From an uncultured Bacteroidia bacterium (lineage in GTDB: Bacteria; Bacteroidota; Bacteroidia; Bacteroidales; UBA932): a DNA stretch of 26,519 bases. The notes under the pieces are model-generated. The model worked only from the letters and a program-made list of their open reading frames with translations. It did no database searches and had not been told where the DNA came from. Position numbers and translations under genes: made by a program. The DNA lies in contig CADBUS010000084.1 of NCBI GenBank assembly GCA_902797895.1, positions 1 through 26,519 of the forward strand, read 5' to 3'. Below, piece by piece: positions 7,858-15,772 of this stretch (position 1 is its first letter; each line of letters opens with the position of its first letter).

Positions 7858-8652
7858 ATGAGACTGATTATTCAAAAATCCTATGCGGATATGTCAAAAT
7901 GGGCAGCTTCATTGATTCTGAAGAGAATTACAGAGTTCAAGCCAACCAAGGAGCGTCCGTTTGTACTCGGCCTCCCTACCGGCTCAACTCCAGTCGGAAC
8001 TTACAAGGAGCTGGTAAATTTCTACAAAGAGGGTAAAATATCATTCAAGAATGTGGTTACATTCAATATGGATGAGTATGTGGGTATTCCAGAGGATCAC
8101 CCGGAGAGCTACCACACCTTTATGAGAGAGAATTTCTTTAGCCATATAGATATACCTGCAGAAAATATAAACATACTTAACGGCAATGCTGCAGATTTGG
8201 AGAAGGAGTGCATCGATTATGAGAAGAAGATTGCGAGCTACGGTGGTATTCACCTCTTTATGGGAGGAATAGGGCCGGATGGCCATATCGCATTCAACGA
8301 GCCTGGCTCCTCTCTGACCTCCAGAACAAGGCTTAAATATCTTACAACAGATACAATAATCGCCAACTCGCGTTTCTTTAACAACGATATAAATCTTGTT
8401 CCAAAAACAGCTCTTACCGTTGGAGTGGGTACAATTATGGATGCCAAAGAGGTTATGATTCTTGTGAATGGCCACAACAAGGCTCGCGCTCTGCAACACG
8501 CAGTAGAGGAGGGGGTTAGCCAGATGTGGACAGTAAGCATACTCCAAATGCACCGCCACGGAATAATAGTGTGCGACGATGCCGCAACTGTGGAGCTCAA
8601 AGTTGGCACCGTTAACTATTTCAAAGATATTGAGAAGAACGGAGAACTTTAA
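7858..8652 (+). CDS. nagB: glucosamine-6-phosphate deaminase
   Basis: NagB converts glucosamine-6-phosphate to fructose-6-phosphate and ammonia, the last step in using N-acetylglucosamine. This 264-residue protein has the phosphate loop LPTGSTP (39-45) and the catalytic residues D72 (NMDEY), D141, H143 and E148 (GPDGHIAFNE). These fall at the same numbers as in the E. coli enzyme. The allosteric-site residues S151, R158 and K160 are also present, so activation by GlcNAc-6-phosphate is plausible. Two copies of related genes are common in this phylum; only this one is in view. It closes the trxB-to-nagB run and converges on the LysM gene across a small repeat. Confidence 0.96.
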   Translation: MRLIIQKSYADMSKWAASLILKRITEFKPTKERPFVLGLPTGSTPVGTYKELVNFYKEGKISFKNVVTFNMDEYVGIPEDHPESYHTFMRENFFSHIDIPAENINILNGNAADLEKECIDYEKKIASYGGIHLFMGGIGPDGHIAFNEPGSSLTSRTRLKYLTTDTIIANSRFFNNDINLVPKTALTVGVGTIMDAKEVMILVNGHNKARALQHAVEEGVSQMWTVSILQMHRHGIIVCDDAATVELKVGTVNYFKDIEKNGEL

Positions 8653-8663
8653 AGGTGGGCTTT

Positions 8664-8729
8664 GGAATGTATAAACTCCAATAGATTCTTCGCTTACGCT
8701 CAGAATGACAGAAAGCTGGCGCTTTGAGA
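8664..8729. repeat. small structured intergenic element with REP-like palindrome, flanked by 9-bp direct repeats
   Basis: The 84-base gap between convergent nagB and the LysM gene holds three small inverted repeats: TTGGA/TCCAA (8662-8681), ATTCT/AGAAT with a 12-nt spacer (8685-8706), and AAAGC-TGGC-GCTTT (8712-8725). The middle one (8683-8709) is 23/27 identical to the sequence at the right edge of the window. GTGGGCTTT occurs at 8655-8663 and again at 8730-8738, bracketing the element like a target-site duplication. The hairpins may also act as a weak transcription end for both genes, but no T-tract follows. Confidence 0.55.
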
Positions 8730-8736
8730 GTGGGCT

Positions 8737-10476
8737 TTATTGTTCGCTTATAGACCAGTCGTGATTAAACGATACTTTGCTCGTTGAGCGGTTCTGATAT
8801 CCGGCTTGGTCGCTCTTTCTCAAAAAGCGGAAATTCTGCTGCAGCATCTTTTGTTGCAGCAGATTTTGTTCTATATAGTCCTTGGCACTCAGATTCCAAC
8901 TATCTGCTACATACTCTGCAAGCCCCTGATTAAGAGCATTTCCAAATAAATATACAATATCGTATCCGTTAAATGAGTTGGCAGAAGGATCGTTCTTGTA
9001 GAGTGCGCGGTATTGAGATATAAACCTCTTAACATTCTCATCTGTAAGATCTACGTGGTATGGCATACATATTTGGAGATTGAACTTAAAGTAGAGCTCC
9101 ATATCTATGCTCTCAAACCCCTTCCATTTTGGAGTGCCGTATAGAGTTATCTTTTCAGGATAGATACCCAACAGGTTTATATTGCGCAACATATCCATAA
9201 CAAACGGCTCATTGCTATCTATTACTGCAATTATATTATTCTTGGATGGCTGTATAGAGGCTCTGAAAGTGTTGTGATTCACTCCCATTAGTTTGAAGGA
9301 GAGTAGATTGCACGGAATCTCCCTCTCTCTCAACAAATCTGCAAGCTCCTGAGCCTGCTCTTGCTCCTTGCTTCCCTGCTGGCTGATTATTGTAATGGCC
9401 GGTGCAGCAACACTATTGTATTTTTCTGTAAGCACATCTGCCATATATAGATTCTGATTGTGGGCTGATACCGGTGCTTGAAATATGAACGGACTCTTTT
9501 CTACTAAAGTGTCTGCAGATGGATCCAGCGGAGAAACAACTCCAATCTGCCTATTGTTTATATACTCAATCATCTGCTCCAGTATATTGCTCCTTATAGG
9601 CCCTATAAGCAAATCTGCCTCTTTAACCTTTTCAGAATCAATTAACTGCTCCACCGTAACATTGTTTGCCATATCTATCACATTCACCTTTAGATTGGCC
9701 CCCTCATCTTTAAGGCGATTTACCGCCATAAGCGCTCCGGCATAAAAATCCATATAGTTGCCGTTTACCTTACCGGAGGCATTCATAGGTAGTATAATTG
9801 TCATTACCCTTGTCCTATTTTCAATAATAGGTAAAGGTCTGTAACCAAACTCATTAACCTCTTCAGGCTTCTCCTCCTCGTTCTCATCTCCATTCTCATT
9901 GGAATCTTCTCCCTCATTCTTGTCATCTTCCCCATTCTCCTCTTCTCCATTATTTTTATTCTCGATATTATCTCCCTCCTCTTTTACCGGAATCTTCAGC
10001 CTCTTTATTTTGCGCAGCCTATCTGAAGAGAGTCCATTGAGCTTTTTAATCTCCTCTTTATCAACATCATATTTTAATGCAATATCATCAAGGTCTTCAT
10101 ACCATCTAACTCTGTGCTCAATATACTTGCCCTGCGGTGCAGCTGTTGCGGTAGTATCTGAGAGAGTTGTGCTCTTGCTCTCTCCCTGCGGCTCAATCTC
10201 ATAAGGAATGTAGAGTACCTGTCCCTCTTTAAGCCCCTGAGCTATAATAGGGTTATCGCTCTGCAACCTCTCAGCCGTAATGTTGTATGCCTTGCAGATA
10301 GAATAGACGGTCTCCCCCTTTTTGACATAGTGGGCGTACATCTTTTTGCCATTCACTTTTACTATCTCACTTGAGACAGTTACCTTAACCTGTGCGTAAC
10401 TCTCTGTGGCAAAGAGTACTGCGGCAACCATAAAAGCCGCTGCCAACAATGCGCTTGTTCTCTTCAAACGGTTCAT
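8737..10476 (-). CDS. secreted LysM protein with C-terminal periplasmic-binding-protein (type 1) fold
   Basis: The 579-residue product has a signal peptide (to about Ala28) and two LysM peptidoglycan-binding domains, at about 48-92 (YVKKGETVYSICKAYNI) and 119-164 (a more diverged copy). A 45-residue Glu/Asn/Asp-rich linker (165-209) follows, then about 330 residues resembling a branched-chain amino-acid-binding (Peripla_BP_6/LivJ-like) fold, from RVMTIILPM near residue 223. It carries no lipobox. No ABC permease genes are nearby, so a transport role is doubtful. The architecture suggests a wall-anchored sensor or regulator; LpoA also joins a PBP-like fold to cell-wall synthesis control. It is the last gene of a minus-strand operon, 21 bases after purC. 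Confidence 0.8.
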   Translation of the reverse strand: MNRLKRTSALLAAAFMVAAVLFATESYAQVKVTVSSEIVKVNGKKMYAHYVKKGETVYSICKAYNITAERLQSDNPIIAQGLKEGQVLYIPYEIEPQGESKSTTLSDTTATAAPQGKYIEHRVRWYEDLDDIALKYDVDKEEIKKLNGLSSDRLRKIKRLKIPVKEEGDNIENKNNGEEENGEDDKNEGEDSNENGDENEEEKPEEVNEFGYRPLPIIENRTRVMTIILPMNASGKVNGNYMDFYAGALMAVNRLKDEGANLKVNVIDMANNVTVEQLIDSEKVKEADLLIGPIRSNILEQMIEYINNRQIGVVSPLDPSADTLVEKSPFIFQAPVSAHNQNLYMADVLTEKYNSVAAPAITIISQQGSKEQEQAQELADLLREREIPCNLLSFKLMGVNHNTFRASIQPSKNNIIAVIDSNEPFVMDMLRNINLLGIYPEKITLYGTPKWKGFESIDMELYFKFNLQICMPYHVDLTDENVKRFISQYRALYKNDPSANSFNGYDIVYLFGNALNQGLAEYVADSWNLSAKDYIEQNLLQQKMLQQNFRFLRKSDQAGYQNRSTSKVSFNHDWSISEQ

Positions 10477-10497
10477 AGTCTTTCTCTTTGGGTTTGG

Positions 10498-11448
10498 TTA
10501 TAATCTCTGGAGCATATTCTTAACATTCTCCTCAATCCTCTCATATACCCCCTCATCGTATGGCTGCTTTACAAACTTATTGCCTGTAACAGCCTCATAA
10601 AGTTCTATATATCTGTTGGATATACTATTAACAACCTCGTCTGTCATTGGCGGAACAACCTCGCCGCTGCGCCCTTGGAAACCGTTAGCCATCAGCCACT
10701 CTCTCACAAACTCCTTGGATAGCTGCCTTTGCGGCTGGTTATTGTCAAATCTCTCCTGATAGCCCTCTTTGTAGAAGTAGCGAGAAGAGTCAGGCGTATG
10801 TATCTCATCCATAAGGCAAACCTCTCCATTTAGCAATCCAAACTCATACTTTGTATCTACAAGTATAAGCCCCCTCTCGGCGGCAATTTGGCTTCCTCTT
10901 TCAAAGAGTTTGAGAGAAATCTCCTCTATCTGATTATAAATATCCGCAGGCACAAGCTGCTGAGCAATAATCTCTTCCTTTGATATATCCTGATCGTGCC
11001 CTCCTACTTCGGCCTTTGTGGTAGGGGTTACTATAGGGGAGTCAAACCTCTGATGCTCACGCATACCATCAGGAATATCCACTCCGCAAATCTGCCTTGC
11101 TCCACTCTTGTAAGTTCTCCAAGAAGAGCCTGTAAGATAGCCTCTTACAATCATTTCCACAGGCAGCGGACAACACTTGTAGCCAATGGTAACCATAGGG
11201 TCCGGGCAGGCAATCTTCCAATTCTTTACAATATCTGTGGTGCGGTCTAAGAATTGGGATGCTATCTGGTTGAGAACTTGACCTTTATAAGGTATTCCTC
11301 TCGGCAGTACCACATCAAATGCAGAGATTCTGTCTGTGGCCACCATAACCATATACTTCTCATCTATAAAATATACATCCCTTACCTTGCCATTGTAAAC
11401 GCCTGTAAGGTTCTTAAAATCAAAGTTTGTCTTAACTATAGAATCCAT
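10498..11448 (-). CDS. purC: phosphoribosylaminoimidazole-succinocarboxamide synthase (SAICAR synthase)
   Basis: PurC joins CAIR and aspartate with ATP in purine biosynthesis. The 316-residue protein is of the longer class. Landmarks are the N-terminal GKVRDVY (about 20-26), ATDRISAFDVVLP (38-50), EMIVRGYLTGSSW (about 105-117), the GGHDQDIS loop, LILVDTKYEFG (about 193-203) and LMDEIHTPDSSRY. Start ATG and length are as expected. It lies 13 bases after a glycosyltransferase gene and 21 before the LysM gene, so it is carried in an envelope-type operon and not with other purine genes. No purine riboswitch or operator was seen. Confidence 0.96.
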   Translation of the reverse strand: MDSIVKTNFDFKNLTGVYNGKVRDVYFIDEKYMVMVATDRISAFDVVLPRGIPYKGQVLNQIASQFLDRTTDIVKNWKIACPDPMVTIGYKCCPLPVEMIVRGYLTGSSWRTYKSGARQICGVDIPDGMREHQRFDSPIVTPTTKAEVGGHDQDISKEEIIAQQLVPADIYNQIEEISLKLFERGSQIAAERGLILVDTKYEFGLLNGEVCLMDEIHTPDSSRYFYKEGYQERFDNNQPQRQLSKEFVREWLMANGFQGRSGEVVPPMTDEVVNSISNRYIELYEAVTGNKFVKQPYDEGVYERIEENVKNMLQRL

Positions 11449-11461
11449 ATAAAGGTGTGTA

Positions 11462-12652
11462 TTATTCTCCTAATTCTGTTATAAATTCCTCAAGCTGCAA
11501 AGCAAAGCCCTCCCAGCTGAGCCGCTGTTTGAGAGAGGATATGTTGTAAATATAGCGCTCTTTATTGTTCTGTGCAAAAAAATCCTCAATAGCCTTGGCC
11601 AAAGAGTGTGGTGTTATCTCTTCTGTAACAATTCCCGTTCCAGCCTTTGCAACGCTCTCCACCAAATCTCCCACAGGTGTTGTAATGAGCGGAACATCAA
11701 AGTTCCAAGATATTGAGCTAATGCCACTTTGGGTTGCGCTGCGATAGGGGAGTACGCTAACATCGGCAGCAGAGAAGTAGTGCTTTACCTCCCCGTCGGG
11801 AATATAATTGAGGTTAAGAAGAAGCCTCTGCTTGCAAGGAGCAAACTCCGGAGAATCAATAATTTCCTGATACTTTGCAAAACTGCCGTATGGCTCTCCG
11901 GCCACAACTGCAATATACGAGTCATCTAAAAGGGGGAGCGCCTTTAGTAGAATATCAAGCCCCTTGTACTCTCTTATAAGGCCAAAAAAGAGCAATACCT
12001 TTTTGCTCATAATCTCTCTATCTGAGCCTATTATGCCTATATGCCTCCTTGCTGTGAGAGTATCTTCTCTCTCTCCAAAGCAATTGTAGATAGGGTGGGG
12101 AATTGTTTTTACTCTGCTGATGGGCGACAGCTCTTTAAGCTCTCTCTCTACCGCACCGCTGAGGGTAACAATTCCATCCTGTCCCTTGATGTAGTACTTT
12201 GTAAATGGGGTGTCAAAAAAGCGCCTTTCGTGCGGAATAACATTGTCCATTATGGCAATATTCTTAAAGGGGGAACTCTTCCCCTTTTTTTGCATCTGCT
12301 TTGCTACAAGGCTTTTAACCCTTCTGCCCACGCTGCCCAAAGAGGGGGCGAAATAGCTCATCCAATATCTTGTAATAAGCACATCGGGCTCCCAACGCGC
12401 AATCTTTTTGGCCGCAGAGAGGTAAGAAAAAGGGTTTGCCGTATCTAACACAGCCTCGCTCTGCGTAGATACGGCATCATCATCTTTTGCCACATATTGT
12501 GTTTTACCCGGAAAGAGCAGTGCAGGATACTGCCTTGTAAAGTTAAAGCCCTTTACATTGTGCCGCTTGGAGAGTTCTCTAAGCAGGTAGGTGTTGAACT
12601 GCGATATGCCCCCTCTGTACGGATAAAAGCACGATAGTATGGCTATTTTCAT
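11462..12652 (-). CDS. GT4-type glycosyltransferase (GT-B fold)
   Basis: The 396-residue cytoplasmic or membrane-associated protein begins MKIAILSCFYPYRGGISQFN, the usual GT-B N-terminus with a glycine-rich loop for the acceptor side. The C-terminal half has the sugar-nucleotide-binding pattern of GT4 enzymes: VLLFFGLIREYKGLDILLKAL (about 218-238), the Y/A-x-SVLPYRSATQSGISSISW segment (about 303-325), then PLITTPVGDLVE. Substrates cannot be read from the sequence. Placement between an OmpH-like lipoprotein and purC, with 8- and 13-base gaps, makes cotranscription very likely. A role in lipopolysaccharide, surface glycan or glycoprotein synthesis is an inference. Confidence 0.87.
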   Translation of the reverse strand: MKIAILSCFYPYRGGISQFNTYLLRELSKRHNVKGFNFTRQYPALLFPGKTQYVAKDDDAVSTQSEAVLDTANPFSYLSAAKKIARWEPDVLITRYWMSYFAPSLGSVGRRVKSLVAKQMQKKGKSSPFKNIAIMDNVIPHERRFFDTPFTKYYIKGQDGIVTLSGAVERELKELSPISRVKTIPHPIYNCFGEREDTLTARRHIGIIGSDREIMSKKVLLFFGLIREYKGLDILLKALPLLDDSYIAVVAGEPYGSFAKYQEIIDSPEFAPCKQRLLLNLNYIPDGEVKHYFSAADVSVLPYRSATQSGISSISWNFDVPLITTPVGDLVESVAKAGTGIVTEEITPHSLAKAIEDFFAQNNKERYIYNISSLKQRLSWEGFALQLEEFITELGE

Positions 12653-12660
12653 CTCAAAGG

Positions 12661-13293
12661 CTATTTTTCAGCCTCGCTCTTGCTCTCTTCGCTCTTGGTT
12701 TCAGAAGAGTTAGAGCTCTTCTTGTTCTTTACATACTCGTTGTTGAGCCCCTCTGTAATCTCCTTTGTAATATCGAGCGCAGGGTCTGCAGAGAGAACAT
12801 TGGTATTAACTGCGGTGGAGGTGAGTATCATAGCATACTTTTTCTCCTTGTTGTATTTTTCTACGTATGTCTGTACCGCATCCATAACCTTGTTAATCAT
12901 AACGCTTTGCTCCTCTGCAATCTCTGCCTCCCTCTGGGCGGTAAGATTCTGCAAATCGTTCTGGCGATTGGTGAGAACTCTGTTGCGCTCTTGAGCCTCT
13001 GCCTGTGTAAGAAGCCCCTTATTTATCTTATTCTCAAAATCTTTGGCCGCATTCTGGAAATCTCTTCCCTTGGATTGCAACTCGCTCTGTATCTTCTGAA
13101 CTTTAGCCTCAAACTCGCTCTTGAGATCATTAAACATATCGTAATTGTTAATTACGGAATCGAGCTGAATATAGACTATGCTACCTGCTACGGGGGCGGA
13201 GCTTCCTCCCTCTGAGGTTGTTTTGGTGTTCTGATTGCAAGAGAGCGCCATAGCTACGGCAGCTACACAGAAGAATAATTTTAAGTGTCTCAT
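12661..13293 (-). CDS. OmpH/Skp-family lipoprotein
   Basis: The 210-residue product has a signal peptide with lipobox ALSC (Cys19), so it is probably a periplasm-facing lipoprotein, unlike the two soluble OmpH proteins at 18331-19449. After a Ser/Thr/Gly-rich spacer it shows the Skp pattern: IVYIQLDSVINNYDMF, a long central coiled coil (about 60-140, Lys/Glu/Gln-rich), then YAMILTSTAVNTNVLSADPALDITKEI. The last 20 residues are Lys/Glu/Ser-rich. Skp-like proteins hold unfolded outer-membrane proteins in the periplasm. It is the first gene of the minus-strand operon, with a -7 promoter element about 55 bases upstream. Confidence 0.85.
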   Translation of the reverse strand: MRHLKLFFCVAAVAMALSCNQNTKTTSEGGSSAPVAGSIVYIQLDSVINNYDMFNDLKSEFEAKVQKIQSELQSKGRDFQNAAKDFENKINKGLLTQAEAQERNRVLTNRQNDLQNLTAQREAEIAEEQSVMINKVMDAVQTYVEKYNKEKKYAMILTSTAVNTNVLSADPALDITKEITEGLNNEYVKNKKSSNSSETKSEESKSEAEK

Positions 13294-13348
13294 TTTTAAC
13301 TATTTCTATATTAATATTATCAAATTTCGCTTTTGAAGCAGCGGGTGG

Positions 13349-13356
13349 CAAAATTA
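13349..13356 (-). promoter_or_regulatory. -7 promoter element for the OmpH-lipoprotein operon
   Basis: The minus strand reads TAATTTTG (TAnnTTTG) just after the end of pdxJ. No good -33 TTTG is present at 19-21 nt, so this is a weaker call than the others. Confidence 0.4.
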
Positions 13357-13364
13357 GTAAAAAA

Positions 13365-14078
13365 TCAAATCAGTTGCCTTTTGTATGCTCCTATAGTATT
13401 CTCCAACCCCAAATATAGGGCATCGCATATAAGGGCGTGGCCAATGGAGACCTCTAACAGCCAAGGTATCGTCTGGCGGAAGTAGCTGAGGTTTTGGAGG
13501 TTGAGATCGTGGCCGGCATTCAGCCCCAGACCGCATTTTTGAGCCTGCTCTGCCGCCTTGAAGTATGGCTCTATGGCCTTCTCTCTGTTTGCGGCATACT
13601 CTCTTGCGTAGGCCTCCGTATATAACTCAACGCGATTGCAGAGGCAATCTGCAGCGTGCTTAATCATTTCAATATCAGGATCTACAAATATAGAAACCCT
13701 TATTCCGGCCTCTTGGAACATCTTGCAGGTTTTCTTTAGGAACTCCTTGTGCTTTATGGTATTCCAGCCGGCATTGGATGTTATTGCATCTTCGGCATCG
13801 GGCACCAATGTTACCTGCGCAGGCAGGACCTGCAAAACCAAATTGTTGAACTGCTCCTTTGGATTTCCCTCTATATTGAACTCCGTTGTAAGCAACGGCT
13901 TGAGGGCTAGCACATCCTCTTTTCTGATATGTCTTCCGTCCGGCCTTGGATGCACAGTAATTCCCTCTGCTCCAAAGCGTTCACAATCCAGGGCGCATTG
14001 CACCACATTAGGCATATTGCCTCCTCTGGCATTCCTTATGGTGGCTATCTTGTTTATATTTACACTCAGTTTTGTCAT
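13365..14078 (-). CDS. pdxJ: pyridoxine 5'-phosphate synthase
   Basis: PdxJ condenses 1-deoxyxylulose-5-phosphate with 3-amino-2-oxopropyl phosphate to make pyridoxine phosphate (vitamin B6, DXP-dependent route). The 237-residue TIM-barrel protein starts TKLSVNINKIATIRNARGG, with VHPRPDGRHI at about 43-52 (catalytic His region), FNIEGNP near 68-74 (catalytic Glu), TLVPDAEDAITS, and GLNAGHDLNLQNL near the C-terminus (catalytic His). The length is standard. It diverges from nadK with its own good promoter. The OmpH-lipoprotein operon follows on the same strand, across a 71-base gap that holds a -7 element. Confidence 0.96.
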   Translation of the reverse strand: MTKLSVNINKIATIRNARGGNMPNVVQCALDCERFGAEGITVHPRPDGRHIRKEDVLALKPLLTTEFNIEGNPKEQFNNLVLQVLPAQVTLVPDAEDAITSNAGWNTIKHKEFLKKTCKMFQEAGIRVSIFVDPDIEMIKHAADCLCNRVELYTEAYAREYAANREKAIEPYFKAAEQAQKCGLGLNAGHDLNLQNLSYFRQTIPWLLEVSIGHALICDALYLGLENTIGAYKRQLI

Positions 14079-14097
14079 AGCTGCATCTATTATTGAG

Positions 14098-14130
14098 CAA
14101 AATTATGAAATTATGCCTAACTTGCACAAA
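14098..14130 (-). promoter_or_regulatory. sigma-ABfr-type promoter for pdxJ
   Basis: On the minus strand TTTG (complement of 14127-14130), 21 nt, then TAATTTTG (complement of 14098-14105). Initiation would be near 14091, giving a leader of roughly a dozen bases before the pdxJ ATG at 14078. Confidence 0.6.
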
Positions 14131-14146
14131 ATATTGGCCGGAGTTT

Positions 14147-15022
14147 ATGATTACAGCTGTTTTTGGGAGAACTATAGATAGGGCAAATCTGCCTGAACTA
14201 ATAGATGTTTTGAGGATGATAAAATCCTCCCCCTCTGCAAAGCCTATTGTATATGCCCCTTTTTATCAGTACCTTAAAGAGGTATTGCAGGAGGATATTT
14301 TAGGTAACTGCGCTCTTTTTGAGGCTCCATCCGAGCTTCCTAAAGAGACCGCTCTCTTTTTCTCCTTGGGGGGCGACGGCACTTTCTTAAGCAGCGTGCC
14401 GCTTGTGGGGGATAAAAATATACCTATTGTGGGAATCAACTTTGGAAGGCTCGGTTTTTTGACAACGGCGGCAAGCGGCTCCATAGCCTCTCTGCTTGAA
14501 GGGAACTTTACCACAGAGAGCAGAAACCTGCTGACAATGGAGAGCAGCGCAATGCCGGAGGGCTTCTATCCATACGCCCTCAATGAGTTCTCTATTCAGA
14601 GAGAGGGGCCGGCGGTGTTGGAGCTTGATATTAAGGTGGATGGAGTTGCCATACCTCCATATATGGCAGATGGTGTGCTTGTTGCCACCGCAACCGGCTC
14701 TACAGCCTACTCTATGAGTGCCGGAGGGCCTATTGTTATGCCGGGCTGCAAGGTGCTCATAATTGTGCCCGTAGCTCCTCACAACCTCAATATCCGCCCC
14801 TTGGTGGTGGCCGCCAGCTCTACAATAGAGGTTTCGTTTACAACAAGATACAACCACGCCACACTCTCGGCGGACAATCGTTCTTTCTTTCTGCCTAATG
14901 GGGCTACGGTAAAGATAACCTCATCTGAGCGGCAGGTGAGCATAGTAAAGTCCGGGAGCGGCTTTATAGATGCCCTTAGCCGCAAACTCTATTGGGGGGC
15001 AGACTGGCGCAACTCAAAGTAA
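14147..15022 (+). CDS. nadK: NAD kinase
   Basis: NadK phosphorylates NAD to NADP. The 291-residue protein has the GGDGT nucleotide-binding/catalytic motif at 75-79, followed by GINFGRLGFLT, the NE pair in ALNEFSI, and DGVLVATATGSTAYSMSAGGP in the C-terminal beta domain. The frame is open to a TTG at 14093, but ATG 14147 gives MITAVFGRTIDR, the usual NadK start, and the 18 extra residues (Cys/Lys-rich) resemble no NadK. The extra stretch also overlaps the pdxJ promoter. It is followed by uppS after 32 bases. Confidence 0.93.
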   Translation: MITAVFGRTIDRANLPELIDVLRMIKSSPSAKPIVYAPFYQYLKEVLQEDILGNCALFEAPSELPKETALFFSLGGDGTFLSSVPLVGDKNIPIVGINFGRLGFLTTAASGSIASLLEGNFTTESRNLLTMESSAMPEGFYPYALNEFSIQREGPAVLELDIKVDGVAIPPYMADGVLVATATGSTAYSMSAGGPIVMPGCKVLIIVPVAPHNLNIRPLVVAASSTIEVSFTTRYNHATLSADNRSFFLPNGATVKITSSERQVSIVKSGSGFIDALSRKLYWGADWRNSK

Positions 15023-15028
15023 TTTTTC

Positions 15029-15036
15029 TATATTTG
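15029..15036 (+). promoter_or_regulatory. -7 promoter element before uppS
   Basis: TATATTTG immediately after the nadK stop is an exact TAnnTTTG match, 18 bases before the uppS ATG. No clear -33 TTTG is present. It suggests uppS-bamA-ompH-ompH can be transcribed separately from nadK. Confidence 0.45.
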
Positions 15037-15054
15037 CGCCTTGTTGTATTTGCT

Positions 15055-15750
15055 ATGGAACAATTATCAAAGATACCCACTCACGTAACCATTATAATGG
15101 ATGGCAATGGCCGTTGGGCAAAAATGCGTGGTATGGATAGGTTGGAGGGGCATAAAGCGGGGGTTGAGAGCGTAAGGGCCTGCACAGAGTTTGCGGTTGA
15201 GAAGAATATAAAATATTTGAGCCTGTTTGCCTTTTCTACAGAGAATTGGGGCAGACCTACCGAGGAGGTGGAGGGGCTTTGGGCCTTGATGTTCAAGGCT
15301 ATAGAGATGGAGCTAAAAACGCTGCTTAAAAACAATGTGCGTTTTTTGGTACTTGGCAACCTCTCAATGCTTTCTGAAAAATTGCAGCAGGCTATAGCCT
15401 CCACAGTGGAAAAGACAAAAGAGTGCACAGGCACCACACTTATAGTAATGCTCAACTACAGCGGCAAATGGGACATTACCCAGGCGGCGCAGCGTCTTTT
15501 GGAAGAGAGAGTACAAGGGCCTATAACAGAAGAGGATATCTCCTCGCGATTGGTAACTGCCAATATTCCTGAGCCGGATTTGATGATACGAACCAGCGGA
15601 GAGATGCGCATCAGTAACTATATGCTTTGGCAGACTGCCTACACAGAGTTTTACTTTGCCGATGTGCTTTGGCCCGATTTTCGCAAACCAGAATTTGCCG
15701 AGGCTCTTGAATCCTTTGCAAAAAGAGATCGCAGATATGGAAAAGTTTAA
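15055..15750 (+). CDS. uppS: isoprenyl transferase (undecaprenyl diphosphate synthase)
   Basis: UppS extends farnesyl diphosphate with isopentenyl diphosphate to make the C55 lipid carrier for peptidoglycan and surface glycans. The 231-residue protein has the cis-prenyltransferase motif IIMDGNGRWA with catalytic Asp16, FSTENWGRP near 62-70, and RTSGEMRISNYMLWQTAYTE near the C-terminus. The frame runs back to 14992, inside nadK and across the -7 element. ATG 15055 gives the normal UppS N-terminus and is preferred. bamA follows 22 bases downstream, the usual Bacteroidales order. Confidence 0.95.
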   Translation: MEQLSKIPTHVTIIMDGNGRWAKMRGMDRLEGHKAGVESVRACTEFAVEKNIKYLSLFAFSTENWGRPTEEVEGLWALMFKAIEMELKTLLKNNVRFLVLGNLSMLSEKLQQAIASTVEKTKECTGTTLIVMLNYSGKWDITQAAQRLLEERVQGPITEEDISSRLVTANIPEPDLMIRTSGEMRISNYMLWQTAYTEFYFADVLWPDFRKPEFAEALESFAKRDRRYGKV

Positions 15751-15772
15751 TAATTAACCATTTGCATTTTAG

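Noticed and set aside
8041..8559. Minus-strand open frame (172 codons) inside nagB
   Set aside because: It lies wholly within nagB, whose catalytic residues are all intact, and has no promoter, start context or family resemblance.
8653..8736. Intrinsic terminator between nagB and the LysM gene
   Set aside because: Short hairpins are present, but none is followed by a T-tract on either strand, so I listed it as a repeat and not as a terminator.
14093..14146. Upstream TTG start for nadK
   Set aside because: It overlaps the pdxJ promoter and adds 18 residues not found in NadK, while ATG 14147 gives the usual N-terminus.
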